Assembly: GCF_004801885.1 (NCBI RefSeq)
Contig: NZ_SSSM01000001.1
Span: 372,001 to 436,000 of the forward strand
Direction: 5' to 3'
DNA from: Naasia lichenicola
GTDB lineage: Bacteria > Actinomycetota > Actinomycetes > Actinomycetales > Microbacteriaceae
Length of the DNA: 64,000 nt
Shown here: piece by piece, positions 17,726 to 28,306 of the stretch
How the letters are laid out: each line of letters opens with the position of its first letter
Numbering within the stretch: position 1 is the first letter of the stretch
Program-made: the position numbers and the translations under genes
The notes under the pieces: model-generated
What the model saw: only the letters and a program-made list of their open reading frames with translations
The model's database searches: none
What the model was told of the DNA's origin: nothing

Positions 17726-18907
17726 GTGCGAGTCGATCTGCTGACAAGGGAGTATCCGCCGGAGATCTACGGCGGGGCAGGGGTCCATGTGGCCGAACTG
17801 GTGAAGGCGCTGCGCGCCGACATCGACGTCACCGTGCGGTGCTTCGGCCTGCCGCGCGACGAGCCGGGCGTGTTCGCCTATCAGGTGCCGGGGCAGCTGG
17901 CCGATGCCAATCCGAGCCTCGCGACTCTGGGCGTCGATCTGCAGATCGCGGCGGACACCGCGGGCGCCGATCTCGTGCATTCGCACACCTGGTACGCCAA
18001 CGCGGCCGGAAAGCTCGCATCGATGCTGCACGGCATCCCGCACGTCGTCACCGCGCACAGCCTCGAGCCGCTGCGTCCGTGGAAGGCCGAGCAGCTGGGC
18101 GGCGGATACCGGATCTCGAGCTGGATCGAGAAGGAGTCGTTCGAGTCGGCGTCGGCGGTCATCGCGGTCAGCGACGGGATGCGTCGCGACATCCTGCGCA
18201 GCTACCCCTCCATCGACCCGGCCAAGGTCTCGGTCGTCTACAACGGCATCGATCTCGAGGACTGGGCGCCGCTCGACGACGAGGCGCTCGTCCGCTCGCT
18301 CGGCATCGATCCCGAGCGTCCCTCCGTGGTCTTCGTCGGTCGGATCACCCGGCAGAAGGGCCTTCCGTACCTGCTGCGCGCCGCCCGCCTGCTGCCTCCT
18401 GAGGTGCAGCTCGTGCTCTGCGCCGGTGCACCCGACACGGCGGAGATCATGGCCGAGGTCAGCGGCGCGGTCGCCCAGCTGCAGACGGAGCGCACCGGTG
18501 TGGTCTGGATCGATCGCCTGCTCAGTCGAACCGAGCTGCGCGCGGTGCTGAGCTCGGCCACCACCTTCGTCTGCCCCTCGGTGTACGAGCCGCTCGGCAT
18601 CGTCAACCTCGAGGCGATGGCTTGCGGCGCCGCGGTCGTCGGCACCGCGACCGGCGGCATCCCCGAGGTCGTCGCGGACGGGGTGACCGGACGCCTCGTG
18701 CCGATCGAGCAGGTCGACGACGGCACCGGGACCCCGCTGGATCCCGACCGGTTCGTCAAGGATCTCGCTGAGACGCTGACCGAGGTCGTGTCCGATCCCG
18801 CCCTGGCGTCGCGATACGGCGAGGCGGGAAGGCGACGCGCCGAGGAGCTTTTCAGCTGGTCGAGCATCGCCGCCCAGACCCGAGAGATCTACGCCTCGCT
18901 GCTCTGA
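17726..18907 (+). CDS. glgA: Glycogen synthase (actinobacterial GT4 type)
   Basis: GT4-fold glycosyltransferase (393 aa) of the actinobacterial GlgA/GlgM type, using the ADP-glucose made by the divergent glgC. Sequence features: N-terminal LTREYPPEIYGGAGVHVAELVKAL, FVGRITRQKGLPYLL at the start of the second Rossmann domain, and PSVYEPLGIVNLEAMACG carrying the GT4 E-x7-E signature. In mycobacteria this protein also makes maltose-1-phosphate (GlgM); sequence alone cannot tell which acceptor is used here. A leaderless start at the GTG is supported by TAACGT. Confidence 0.92.
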   Translation: MRVDLLTREYPPEIYGGAGVHVAELVKALRADIDVTVRCFGLPRDEPGVFAYQVPGQLADANPSLATLGVDLQIAADTAGADLVHSHTWYANAAGKLASMLHGIPHVVTAHSLEPLRPWKAEQLGGGYRISSWIEKESFESASAVIAVSDGMRRDILRSYPSIDPAKVSVVYNGIDLEDWAPLDDEALVRSLGIDPERPSVVFVGRITRQKGLPYLLRAARLLPPEVQLVLCAGAPDTAEIMAEVSGAVAQLQTERTGVVWIDRLLSRTELRAVLSSATTFVCPSVYEPLGIVNLEAMACGAAVVGTATGGIPEVVADGVTGRLVPIEQVDDGTGTPLDPDRFVKDLAETLTEVVSDPALASRYGEAGRRRAEELFSWSSIAAQTREIYASLL

Positions 18908-18994
18908 CTCCCCGTCCGCAGGCCCGACCTGCTCCACCGGTCCGCTGCGCCGCTGAACGCGCGCCGCGGCCCGGACCGCTCCTGTTCCTCCCAG

Positions 18995-19000
18995 TAGTCT
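18995..19000 (+). promoter_or_regulatory. -10 element of a leaderless ABC ATPase mRNA
   Basis: TAGTCT, 7 nt before the ATG at 19008. Confidence 0.5.
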
Positions 19001-19007
19001 GGATCTC

Positions 19008-19790
19008 ATGACAACGGTTCTCGACCTGAAGGGCGTCACCGTCGTCCGCGATGGCAACGACATCCTCGACAAGGTCGACTGGACCGTCGACAGCTCCGAG
19101 CGATGGGTCGTGCTCGGTCCGAACGGCGCGGGCAAGACGACGCTGCTGCAGATCGCTGCGGCCCTCATCCATCCGACGCGGGGCAACGCCACGATCCTCG
19201 AGTCCGCGCTCGGCAAGAGCGACGTGTTCGAGCTGCGCCCTCGGATCGGCTTCGCGAGCACCGCGATGGCCAAGCGCATCCCGGCGAGCGAGACGGTGCT
19301 CGACGTCGTGCTGACCGCCGCCTACTCCGTCACCGGACGCTGGAACGAGGAGTACGACGATCTCGACGTGCGCCGCGCCCAGCGCGTGCTCGCCGAATGG
19401 AAGCTCGGCCACCTCGGCGACCGCCGCTTCGGACTGCTCAGCGACGGCGAGCAGAAGCGCGTGCAGATCGCCCGTGCGGTGATGACCGACCCCGAGCTGC
19501 TGCTGCTCGATGAGCCGGCCGCCAGCCTCGACCTGGGCGCCCGCGAAGAGCTGCTCCAGCTGCTCGGCGGCTACGCCAGCTCGCCGTTCGCGCCCGGGAT
19601 CATCATGGTCACCCACCACGTGGAGGAGATCCCGCGCGGATTCACCCACGCCCTGCTGCTCAGCGACGGCGCCGTCGTGCGCTCCGGCCCGATCGACGAG
19701 GTCATCACCTCCGAGGTCCTCTCGGAGGCCTTCGGCGTCAGCCTCGAGGTCGTCAACACGGGTGGACGATTCGCGGCTCGCGCCAGTTAG
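19008..19790 (+). CDS. Orphan ABC transporter ATPase
   Basis: Single ABC domain of 260 aa: Walker A GPNGAGKTT near residue 40, a degenerate signature LLSDGEQKR in place of LSGGQ, Walker B LLLLDEPAASLD, and H-loop MVTHHVEEIP. No permease or binding protein is adjacent, so its partner is encoded elsewhere or it works as a soluble ATPase. The LSDGEQKR signature and RAYSVTGRW-like region resemble the YlmA/molybdate-type ATPases common in actinobacteria; the substrate is unknown. Confidence 0.85.
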   Translation: MTTVLDLKGVTVVRDGNDILDKVDWTVDSSERWVVLGPNGAGKTTLLQIAAALIHPTRGNATILESALGKSDVFELRPRIGFASTAMAKRIPASETVLDVVLTAAYSVTGRWNEEYDDLDVRRAQRVLAEWKLGHLGDRRFGLLSDGEQKRVQIARAVMTDPELLLLDEPAASLDLGAREELLQLLGGYASSPFAPGIIMVTHHVEEIPRGFTHALLLSDGAVVRSGPIDEVITSEVLSEAFGVSLEVVNTGGRFAARAS

Positions 19791-19798
19791 TCCTGCTG

Positions 19799-19838
19799 CC
19801 GGTGTCGAGTAGGCGCGTCGGCGCCGTATCGAGGCCCT
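19799..19838 (+). repeat. GTATCGAGGCC-type palindromic intergenic repeat (partial)
   Basis: Reads CGGTGTCGAGTAGGCGCG then GGCGCCGTATCGAGGCC. It is a degenerate copy of the family, with a 5' end diverged from GTTGGTCGAG. It lies between two co-directional genes. Confidence 0.6.
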
Positions 19839-19976
19839 CGAATCGGATGGCATGCCCGCCCAAGCTCTGATAACCTTGTCCGTCGGCTCGTCCCAGTTCC
19901 ACGGCGGCCCCACCAGCTCCAGTCGGGTGCATCGCCCGACCTGTGACTCCGCATCCATCGATTGAGGAATACCGCT

Positions 19977-20225
19977 ATGAAGTCAGGCGCCCACCCCGAG
20001 TACAAGGCAGTCGTCTTCCGCGACCTCGCGTCCGGTGAGACCTTCCTCACCCGCTCCACCGTCTCGAGCGGCAAGACCATCGAGCTCGACGGCGAGACCT
20101 ACCCGGTCATCGACGTCGAGATCTCGTCCGCCTCGCACCCGTTCTACACGGGCAAGCAGCGCATCATGGACTCCGCCGGCCGCGTCGAGAAGTTCAACCA
20201 GCGCTTCAAGAACTTCGGCAAGTAG
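19977..20225 (+). CDS. rpmE2: 50S ribosomal protein L31 type B
   Basis: 82-aa ribosomal protein. It lacks the CxxC pairs of zinc-binding L31 and has the type B features ([38 protein letters not shown]), so it is the zinc-independent paralogue that usually replaces the zinc form under zinc limitation. GAGGAA lies 7 nt before ATG 19977, which selects this start over the in-frame ATG at 19962. No Zur box could be recognised with confidence in the 186-bp upstream region. Confidence 0.95.
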   Translation: MKSGAHPEYKAVVFRDLASGETFLTRSTVSSGKTIELDGETYPVIDVEISSASHPFYTGKQRIMDSAGRVEKFNQRFKNFGK

Positions 20226-20246
20226 GCCACCGAGCTTCAGCCGCCT

Positions 20247-20280
20247 CGAATGCCGTCCGGATCCGTCCGGGCGGCATTCG
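20247..20280 (+). terminator. rpmE2 terminator hairpin
   Basis: 14-bp stem (20247-20260 with 20267-20280, one G-U pair, 6-nt loop) 21 nt after the rpmE2 stop. Confidence 0.7.
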
Positions 20281-20308
20281 TGCGTCTGCAGGGCGAACAC
20301 TGTTGCGC

Positions 20309-20344
20309 GGACAGAACACTGCGGTCTAGGGCAGTGCTCGGTCC
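20309..20344 (-). terminator. Second hairpin in the rpmE2/exonuclease convergent gap
   Basis: Imperfect 14-bp stem with two mismatches (20309-20322 with 20331-20344, 8-nt loop CTAG-containing), close to the exonuclease stop. It probably ends the minus-strand transcript. Confidence 0.45.
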
Positions 20345-20367
20345 GTACGACAGTGCTCGGCGCTAGA

Positions 20368-21219
20368 TCAGCGCAGGGGCCAGGCGCCGTCGGCGGTGAA
20401 GTCGGGGTCGCGGGTGCGGCGCATGTACTCCTGGAAGTCCGCCGCCTGGATCCGGCACCACTCCGCCTGCATGGCGTGCAGCCGATCCATTTCGACGCCG
20501 AGCTCGACGGGGTAGCGGCGGGCGATGGCCTGCGCCACCCGGCCGGCAGCGATGGCGTCGGCGCCGGCGTCGTGCGCGGTCTCGAGCGGCACTCCGTAGA
20601 AGGCGGCGTTCAGCTCGAGGGTGCGCTTGCCCTTGCGGTACTTGTCCAGCGCACGATCGAGAACCAGCGCGTCGACGATGAGCTGGGTGCCGTCGAGCGG
20701 CTCGAGCCCGAGCCGGGCGGCCTCCCGCGACAGCAGGGTGAGGTCGTACGGGGCGTTGTAGATCGCGAGCGGGAAGCCGCGTCTGGTGACCGAGCGGATG
20801 GCGTCGAGGATCTCGGGCACGACCTCGGCGGGGGAGCGGCCGAAGCGGCGCACGCGTGCGTCGTCGATGCCGTGCACCGCCGTGGCGCCGGCGGGGATCG
20901 GCTCGCCCGGGTCGATGATCCACTCCTTGCGCTCGACGATGGCACCTGTCTCGTCGATCAGTCCGACGTGCGCGGTGACGATCCGAGCGATGTCGGTATC
21001 GATTCCGGTCGTCTCGAGATCGAAGACGCCCAGCGCGTCGGACCACTCGGGAGGACCGGGCAGCAGCGGCTCGAGCAGGGCGGGCGCAGGGGGGACGGGC
21101 CGCGCCGGTGCCGGCGCGACGTGGGTCCGCGTCGGCACATCGGGGTGCTCGAAGTCGAGCTCCGCCCACTCCAAATCGAAGAGGGGCGTCGCGAACGGAT
21201 CTGCGCTGCGCCGGGTCAC
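20368..21219 (-). CDS. DEDDh 3'-5' exonuclease (DnaQ-like)
   Basis: Exonuclease of the DNA polymerase III epsilon family (283 aa). Exo I is VFDLETTGIDTD (about residue 65-76), Exo II sits around AIYNAPYDLTLL, and Exo III with its His-Asp pair is THDAGADA-like (TAHDAGADAIAAG). The N-terminal 60 residues are proline-rich and probably disordered. In actinobacteria such stand-alone proteins act in DNA proofreading or repair rather than as the core epsilon subunit; the exact role is open. Start GTG 21219 is supported by TAGGCT 6 nt upstream. Confidence 0.88.
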   Translation of the reverse strand: MTRRSADPFATPLFDLEWAELDFEHPDVPTRTHVAPAPARPVPPAPALLEPLLPGPPEWSDALGVFDLETTGIDTDIARIVTAHVGLIDETGAIVERKEWIIDPGEPIPAGATAVHGIDDARVRRFGRSPAEVVPEILDAIRSVTRRGFPLAIYNAPYDLTLLSREAARLGLEPLDGTQLIVDALVLDRALDKYRKGKRTLELNAAFYGVPLETAHDAGADAIAAGRVAQAIARRYPVELGVEMDRLHAMQAEWCRIQAADFQEYMRRTRDPDFTADGAWPLR

Positions 21220-21228
21220 CCCGTCAGC

Positions 21229-22980
<1,752 letters not shown>

Positions 22981-23109
22981 CCCTTCGGCGACGGAAGACC
23001 CTTCTCCGGGCCCGTGCATCAACCCTAGCGAGTCGCTCGGAGCCGATTCTCACCTTGCTTTCGGCGTTCGTCTCCGCCGCGTCGAGCTCGGCGCGTCGGA
23101 CAGCCGCCA

Positions 23110-23115
23110 TAGACT
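23110..23115 (+). promoter_or_regulatory. -10 element of a leaderless hydrolase mRNA
   Basis: TAGACT, 7 nt before ATG 23123. Confidence 0.5.
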
Positions 23116-23122
23116 CGACCGG

Positions 23123-24043
23123 ATGAAAACGGTCGCTTCGCCCTATGCAGGGCTCGTCGACGCGGTGGAGGTCCGGACCCAGAAGGTCGACGTGCTGGGC
23201 AGCGCGACGCGCTACTGGGAGTACGGACCGGTCGGCGCCGAGGTCACCATCGTGGCGGTGCACGGCTTCCGCGGAGACCACAACGGCCTCGAGTCGATCG
23301 TCGCCCACCTCTGCGCGAACGATCCGCGGATCCGCGTGATCTCTCCCGATCTCCCCGGCTTCGGCGTCTCCGAGCCTCTGCACTACGACGTGCATGACCT
23401 CGCCGGCTACGCGAGCTGGCTGCGCGCCTTCCTCGACCGTCTCGGGCTGCTCGGTACCGCCGTCGTGCTCGGCCACTCCTTCGGCTCGATCGTCGTCGCG
23501 GCGGCGCTCGGCGGAGGACTTCCCGCGCCGCGTGCGATCCTGATCAATCCGATCGCCTCGCCCGCCCTGTCGGGGCCGAACGCCGTCGGCACGCGACTCG
23601 CGATCTTCTACTACTGGCTGGGTGCCCGTCTGCCGGAGCGGCTCGGGTTCTGGATCCTCCGCTGGCGACTGGTCACCCGCGGGATCAGCATCTTCATGAC
23701 GAAGTCGAAGGACCCGGTGCTGCGCCGCTGGGTGCACAACCAGCACGACCGCTTCTTCGGCGCCTTCGCCAACCGACAGGTCGTGCTGGACGCGTTCCGA
23801 GCATCCGTGAGCCATGACGTCAGCGAATACGCACCGTCCATCGCCATCCCGGTCCAGCTGATCGCCGCCGAGCTCGACGACATCACCCCGGTCGCGGACA
23901 ACGAGGCTCTTGCGCGCCTGTTCCCATCGGCGGACCTGAAGATGATCCCGGGCGTCGGACACCTCATCCACTACGAGGTCCCCGCAGAGGCGGCCCGCCA
24001 GATCGACGCCTTCGTGCTGCCGCAGAGCCCACCCGCCTCGTGA
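23123..24043 (+). CDS. Alpha/beta hydrolase
   Basis: Alpha/beta-fold hydrolase of 306 aa. Catalytic triad candidates: Ser in GHSFGS, Asp in AAELDDITPV, and His in VGHLIHYE; the oxyanion HGFRGDH is near residue 50. The helical cap region (about 165-215) is rich in Trp and Arg, suggesting a hydrophobic or lipid-like substrate. It is followed 40 nt later by a glycosyltransferase on the same strand. ATG 23123 with upstream TAGACT is preferred to the long in-frame extension into the treS promoter. Confidence 0.85.
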   Translation: MKTVASPYAGLVDAVEVRTQKVDVLGSATRYWEYGPVGAEVTIVAVHGFRGDHNGLESIVAHLCANDPRIRVISPDLPGFGVSEPLHYDVHDLAGYASWLRAFLDRLGLLGTAVVLGHSFGSIVVAAALGGGLPAPRAILINPIASPALSGPNAVGTRLAIFYYWLGARLPERLGFWILRWRLVTRGISIFMTKSKDPVLRRWVHNQHDRFFGAFANRQVVLDAFRASVSHDVSEYAPSIAIPVQLIAAELDDITPVADNEALARLFPSADLKMIPGVGHLIHYEVPAEAARQIDAFVLPQSPPAS

Positions 24044-24083
24044 GCCCCTCGCCGATGAGCCCGACGCCGATGGAGGCCGCCCT

Positions 24084-25208
24084 GTGAAGCTCGTCGTCGA
24101 CTGCCGCTACATCCGCACGGACGGCCGGCACGACGGGATCAGCCGCTACAGCAACGGCATCGTCACCGCGCTCGCCCGACGAGCCGCCCGGTCTCCGGAC
24201 GTCGAGCTGACCATGCTGATCAGCTCGAAGAAGCAGCTCGAGCTGCTGCCCGACCTGCCATGGGCCATGGCTTCCGCACCGACCAGCCCGCGCGAGCCCC
24301 TGGTGGCGCTGCAGGTCAACCGGCTCGAGCCCGACGTCGTCTTCACGCCGATGCAGACCATGGGCAAGCTCGGACGGCGCTACCGACTGGTCGTCACGCT
24401 GCACGATCTCATCTACTACCGCCACCGCACGCCTCCGCGCGAGTTCGCCTGGTGGGTGCGGCTTCTGTGGCGCATCTACTACCTCGCCTGGTGGCCGCAG
24501 CGGCTGCTGCTCAACGGCGCCGACTCGGTGGTCACTGTCTCGAAGACCACGAAGCGGCTGATGGCGCAGCACCGGCTCACCCGGCGCCGAGTGGACGTGG
24601 TCTACAACGCATCCGACGATCCGGTGGGGGAGCGGCTGGCCCTCGCGAGCGCTCGGACGCCGCCGGCTCCCGCTTCATCGGAGCCGCGGATCCTCATCTA
24701 CATGGGCTCGTTCATCGGCTACAAGAACGTCGAGGCGCTCGTGCGCGCCATGGCCTTCCTGCCCGATCACGAGCTGCATCTGATGAGCCGGATCACGCCG
24801 GACGAGCTGCACCGGCTGGAGCGGATCGCCCCCGGAGCGCGCCTGAGATTTCACAACGGGGCCACGGACGAGCAGTACGCGGATGCTCTGCTGAGTGCCA
24901 CAGCGCTCGTCTCCTCGTCGCTCGACGAGGGGTTCGGAATCCCCGTCATCGAGGCGATGCGCCTGGGCACGCCCGTGGTGATCAGCGACATCGAGATCTT
25001 CGAGGAGATCGGCGGCGACGCGGCGATCCTCGTCGACCCGCACGATCCCGCGGCGATCGCGCAGGCCATCGGCACCCTCGACGACCCGACCGAATGGGCG
25101 GCGCGATCGGCCGCGTCCGTGAGGCAGGCCGAGCTGTTCAGCTGGGATGCCTCCGCGGCGGTGCTCTGGGACGTCCTGGTGCAGCTGGGTGAGCGGCCGA
25201 AGCGCTGA
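24084..25208 (+). CDS. Glycosyltransferase family 4
   Basis: GT4-fold glycosyltransferase (374 aa): N-terminal domain with RHDGISRYSNGIVTAL and VVTLHDLIYY, C-terminal domain opening LIYMGSFIGYKNVEALV and carrying SSLDEGFGIPVIEAM, the E-x7-E retaining-enzyme motif. No signal peptide or clear membrane helix. It starts at GTG 24084 after a GGAGG SD and is probably cotranscribed with the hydrolase, hinting at cell-envelope glycolipid or polysaccharide work, but donor and acceptor are not readable. Confidence 0.85.
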   Translation: MKLVVDCRYIRTDGRHDGISRYSNGIVTALARRAARSPDVELTMLISSKKQLELLPDLPWAMASAPTSPREPLVALQVNRLEPDVVFTPMQTMGKLGRRYRLVVTLHDLIYYRHRTPPREFAWWVRLLWRIYYLAWWPQRLLLNGADSVVTVSKTTKRLMAQHRLTRRRVDVVYNASDDPVGERLALASARTPPAPASSEPRILIYMGSFIGYKNVEALVRAMAFLPDHELHLMSRITPDELHRLERIAPGARLRFHNGATDEQYADALLSATALVSSSLDEGFGIPVIEAMRLGTPVVISDIEIFEEIGGDAAILVDPHDPAAIAQAIGTLDDPTEWAARSAASVRQAELFSWDASAAVLWDVLVQLGERPKR

Positions 25209-25223
25209 GGATCGAACCGTCAT

Positions 25224-25251
25224 GGGCCTCGATACGGCCTACTCGACCAGC
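25224..25251 (-). repeat. Partial palindromic intergenic repeat (reverse)
   Basis: Reverse-orientation half copy GGGCCTCGATACGGCC...CTACTCGACCAGCG lacking the palindromic core. Confidence 0.65.
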
Positions 25252-25267
25252 GGGCCGCGACATTCTC

Positions 25268-25309
25268 GTTGGTCGAGTAGGGCGCCCTGCGCCCGTATCG
25301 AGGCCCCGC
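25268..25309 (+). repeat. GTTGGTCGAGTAG palindromic intergenic repeat
   Basis: Full copy GTTGGTCGAGTAGGGCGC-CCT-GCGCCCGTATCGAGGCC, with the core GGGCGCCCTGCGCCC forming a hairpin. It ends 9 nt before the stop codon of the convergent YbaK gene. Confidence 0.85.
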
Positions 25310-25317
25310 GCGTGAGT

Positions 25318-25785
25318 TCAGTGGATCCGCGCCACCGTGCCGCCGGTGAGCTCCACGAGACGGGCAGGGGAGATCGGGAAGACCGCGTTCGGCATGCCGG
25401 CCGCCGCCCACAGGATCTCCAGGGCGAGCAGATCCTCATCGATGAGCGTCGGCAGCGGTGCGGGATAGCCGAATGGCGGCACACCGCCGATCGAGTAGCC
25501 GGTCGCGGATTTGACGACGGCGGCCGTCGCCTTGCCGACGGTGCCGCCGAGCGCTCCGCCTACCAGCTCTGTGTCCACCCGGTTCGGTCCCGAGGCGAGC
25601 ACGATCACGGGCGCACCATCGACTTCGAAGACGAGCGACTTCACGATCGCGGCGACAGGGACGCCCAGCGCAGCTGCCGCATCGGCCGCCGTGTGCGCAC
25701 TCTCGGCGGTCTCCTGCACGGCACCCGATTCGCCCAGCTCGAGCAGGGTGGCTCGGAACCGCTCAGCGTTGCGATGCATCGCCAT
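25318..25785 (-). CDS. YbaK/EbsC family protein (aminoacyl-tRNA deacylase domain)
   Basis: 155-aa single-domain YbaK/ProX-type protein, a family that hydrolyses mischarged tRNAs such as Cys-tRNA(Pro). The family's conserved lysine lies in AIVKSLVFE, with VIVLASGPNRVD and GYSIGGVPPFGY following. The start overlaps the end of the upstream phosphatase gene by about 20 nt, showing tight coupling. Which mischarged tRNA it edits cannot be told from sequence. Confidence 0.88.
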   Translation of the reverse strand: MAMHRNAERFRATLLELGESGAVQETAESAHTAADAAAALGVPVAAIVKSLVFEVDGAPVIVLASGPNRVDTELVGGALGGTVGKATAAVVKSATGYSIGGVPPFGYPAPLPTLIDEDLLALEILWAAAGMPNAVFPISPARLVELTGGTVARIH

Positions 25786-26434
25786 CCCCGCTCTCGATCT
25801 CCGTCGCGGTCAGGGAGGCCGGGACACCTGTCTCGAGCACGATCTCCGGGTCGCCGGGTGGCGTCTTCCACGGCTTGCCGTTGAATTCGACCAGCCCGAT
25901 CCGTCCGTCGCGATAGGCGAAGCGGTGCGAGGAGCCGTTGGCGATGAGCTGACCCTCCTCGGGCCACACCCACTTCGTCACGTCACGGACGAGCGATCCG
26001 ATCACCCCGCCGTGACTGACCACGAGGATCGACTGGTCGGGGCGGGACTGCGCCAGCTCGATGAGCGCGGGGCGCACCCTGCGCACGACGTCGCCGCGCG
26101 TCTCACGGCCGTGCACCTCCTGACCCTCGGCATGCAGCGCGTCGATCTCGGCGCCCGTCATCCCTTCAGCAGTGCCGTAGTGCCGCTCGACGAGGGCGTC
26201 GATCGGCTCGATGACGTCGATGCCGACCTCGGAGCCGATGATCTGCGCGGTCTCCATCGCCCGGGAGAGCGGGCTCGACACGATCGCGTCCCAGCGGTCC
26301 GCGGCGAGCCGGCGGCCGGCCTCCCGTGCCTGCTGGCGGCCGGTGTCGTTGAGCGGGATGTCGCTCGATCCCTGGATCCGGCCGGCCAGGTTCCAGTCCG
26401 TCTGGCCGTGGCGGACGAGGACGAGATGGGTCAC
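25763..26434 (-). CDS. Histidine phosphatase family protein
   Basis: Phosphoglycerate-mutase-like phosphatase (223 aa) with the catalytic RHG in LVLVRHGQTDWNLAGRIQG at the N-terminus, and the second histidine in VVSHGGVIGSLVRD. GTG start with GGGAG at 5-nt spacing. The family covers many small phosphatases (cofactor, sugar phosphate, nucleotide); specificity is open. It precedes and overlaps the YbaK gene. Confidence 0.87.
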   Translation of the reverse strand: MTHLVLVRHGQTDWNLAGRIQGSSDIPLNDTGRQQAREAGRRLAADRWDAIVSSPLSRAMETAQIIGSEVGIDVIEPIDALVERHYGTAEGMTGAEIDALHAEGQEVHGRETRGDVVRRVRPALIELAQSRPDQSILVVSHGGVIGSLVRDVTKWVWPEEGQLIANGSSHRFAYRDGRIGLVEFNGKPWKTPPGDPEIVLETGVPASLTATEIESGDGDASQR

Positions 26435-26481
26435 GCGGTCTCCCGGAGCTCAGGGCCACCCTGGCGGTCTGCCCGCGCTGC

Positions 26482-27324
26482 CTAGACGAGCAGGCGGGCG
26501 GCGAGCGCTTCCAGCGTCTCGGAGGTGCCGGCGTCCAGCTTAACGGTGGCCTTCGCGTCGCCTCGTGTCGCGCCCCGGTTGATGATGACGACCGGGATCC
26601 GGCGGCGGCGTGCGATCTCGAGCAGCCGGACGCCCGAGTTCACGGCCAGCGATGATCCGGCGATGATCAGGCCGTCGGATCGCTTCACCAGCGCGCTCGC
26701 CTCGAGGAACTTCTCAGACGGCACCAGTTCGCCGAAGAAGACGACCTCCGGCTTGAGGATCCCGCCGCAGACCGAGCATTCGGGGACCACGAAGTCGTCG
26801 ATGTTGGCCACCTCGGCATCGCCGTCGGGGTTGATCGTGACGGCATCGGGGGCTTCGAGCCACGGGTTCGCGGCGTCGATCCGCTCGGCCACGCTCACTC
26901 GGGCGAAGGACTGGTTGCAGGTCAGGCACCGGACCCGGTCGACCGAGCCGTGCAGATCGACCACGTGCCGCGACCCCGCCTTGAGGTGCAGCCCGTCGAC
27001 GTTCTGGGTGACCACGCCGTTCGTGATCCCGGCCTGCTCGAGGTCGGCGAGGATCCGGTGGCCGGCGTTGGGCTGCGCGTCGTCGAAGGCGCGCCAGCCC
27101 AGATGGCTGCCCGCCCAGTACCGCTGGCGGAACCGCTCGCCGGCGAGGAACTGCTGGTAGGTCATGGGGGAGCGCTTGGGTGCCCCGGCGCCGCGGTAGT
27201 CGGGGATGCCGGAGTCGGTGCTCACCCCTGCGCCGGTGAGGACCGCCAGAGTGCGGCCCTTGAGGAGCTCGGCGACGGCATCGATGGAGGAGGCCGTGGC
27301 CGCCGGTGACGCTAGCGTGGACAT
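26482..27324 (-). CDS. Sir2-type NAD-dependent protein deacylase
   Basis: Sirtuin of 280 aa from ATG 27324. Sequence features: NAD-binding GAGVSTDSGIPDYRG near residues 35-49, TQNVDGLH with the catalytic His later in VDLHGS, and a zinc site of two CxxC pairs (CLTC, CSVC). It removes acyl groups from protein lysines using NAD. The ATG is preceded by GGAGGAACG; an in-frame extension to 27453 is unlikely. It diverges from the SpoU-type methylase gene. Confidence 0.92.
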   Translation of the reverse strand: MSTLASPAATASSIDAVAELLKGRTLAVLTGAGVSTDSGIPDYRGAGAPKRSPMTYQQFLAGERFRQRYWAGSHLGWRAFDDAQPNAGHRILADLEQAGITNGVVTQNVDGLHLKAGSRHVVDLHGSVDRVRCLTCNQSFARVSVAERIDAANPWLEAPDAVTINPDGDAEVANIDDFVVPECSVCGGILKPEVVFFGELVPSEKFLEASALVKRSDGLIIAGSSLAVNSGVRLLEIARRRRIPVVIINRGATRGDAKATVKLDAGTSETLEALAARLLV

Positions 27325-27488
27325 CGTTCCTCCCGAGGACAGCCTAGATCGCGGAGTTTTCGGGCGTGTTTCCATCCCCGGTGAACTCCCACGCAATCGA
27401 GCGCTCGACCTGCGTGTCCGCCCACCGACCACCCGCCTCACGACCTGCCGCATGGGCTGTGGGTGCGCTTCGACCAGAGAGGCCGGCG

Positions 27489-28298
27489 TTGCCCGTCATC
27501 CCCATCGACGACCTCGACCGCCCTGAGCTCGAGGACTACTCGCGCCTGACCGATGTGGCGCTGCGACGCAAGCTGGAGCCAGCGGGCGGCCTGTATCTGG
27601 CCGAGTCGACGAAGGTGATCGGGCGGGCTCTCGCAGCGGGGCATCGCCCGCGTTCGGTGCTCATCCGTGCGTCCTGGCTCGAGGAGATCGAGGCTCTGCT
27701 CGCCGACCAACCCGATGTGCCGATCTTCGTCGGCGCCGACGAGGTGATCGAGCGGCTGACGGGCTTCCACCTGCATCGCGGTGCCATCGCCTCGATGCAC
27801 CGTCCTGCGCTGGTGCCGGCCGCAGACCTGCTCTCGGGCGCCCGGCGTGTGGTCATCCTCGAGGACATCGTCGATCACACCAACGTCGGGGCCATCTTCC
27901 GTGCCGTCGCCGGACTCGGCGCGGATGCCGTGCTCGTCACGCCCCGCTGCGCCGACCCGCTCTACCGGCGCAGCGTCCGCGTCAGCATGGGGACGGTGCT
28001 GCAAGTCCCGTGGACGCGACTGCCCGAATGGCGCGAGGCGACCCCACTGCTGCACGAGCACGGGTTCAGCATCGCCGCGCTCGCCCTCTCGGACGACGCG
28101 GTGACCCTCGATCGCTTCGCCGCCGATCCGCCGGAGAAGGTCGCCCTCGTGCTCGGCACGGAGGGCGACGGGCTGTCGCGCAGCGCGCTGCGGTCGGCGG
28201 ACGTGACGGTGACCATCCCCATGCTGCACGGCGTCGACTCGCTGAACGTCGCAGCGGCGAGTGCCGTCGCCCTGTGGGCACTGCAGCCGCGCGGCTGA
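27489..28298 (+). CDS. SpoU/TrmH-family RNA 2'-O-methyltransferase
   Basis: SPOUT methyltransferase of 269 aa. N-terminal RNA-binding region includes GGLYLAESTKVIGRAL; the knotted catalytic domain shows EDIVDHTNVGAIFRAVAGLG (motif 1), LVLGTEGDGLS (motif 2) and IPMLHGVDSLNVAAASAVAL (motif 3). It methylates ribose 2'-OH in tRNA or rRNA with SAM. TTG 27489 is preferred over the upstream in-frame extension because a GAGAGG SD precedes it by 6 nt. Confidence 0.9.
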   Translation: MPVIPIDDLDRPELEDYSRLTDVALRRKLEPAGGLYLAESTKVIGRALAAGHRPRSVLIRASWLEEIEALLADQPDVPIFVGADEVIERLTGFHLHRGAIASMHRPALVPAADLLSGARRVVILEDIVDHTNVGAIFRAVAGLGADAVLVTPRCADPLYRRSVRVSMGTVLQVPWTRLPEWREATPLLHEHGFSIAALALSDDAVTLDRFAADPPEKVALVLGTEGDGLSRSALRSADVTVTIPMLHGVDSLNVAAASAVALWALQPRG

Positions 28299-28306
28299 AG
28301 GGGACC

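Noticed and set aside
19839-19976. Zur box or ribosomal-protein leader before rpmE2
   Set aside because: The region is short and no palindromic AT-rich Zur-like site or convincing leader fold could be seen by eye.
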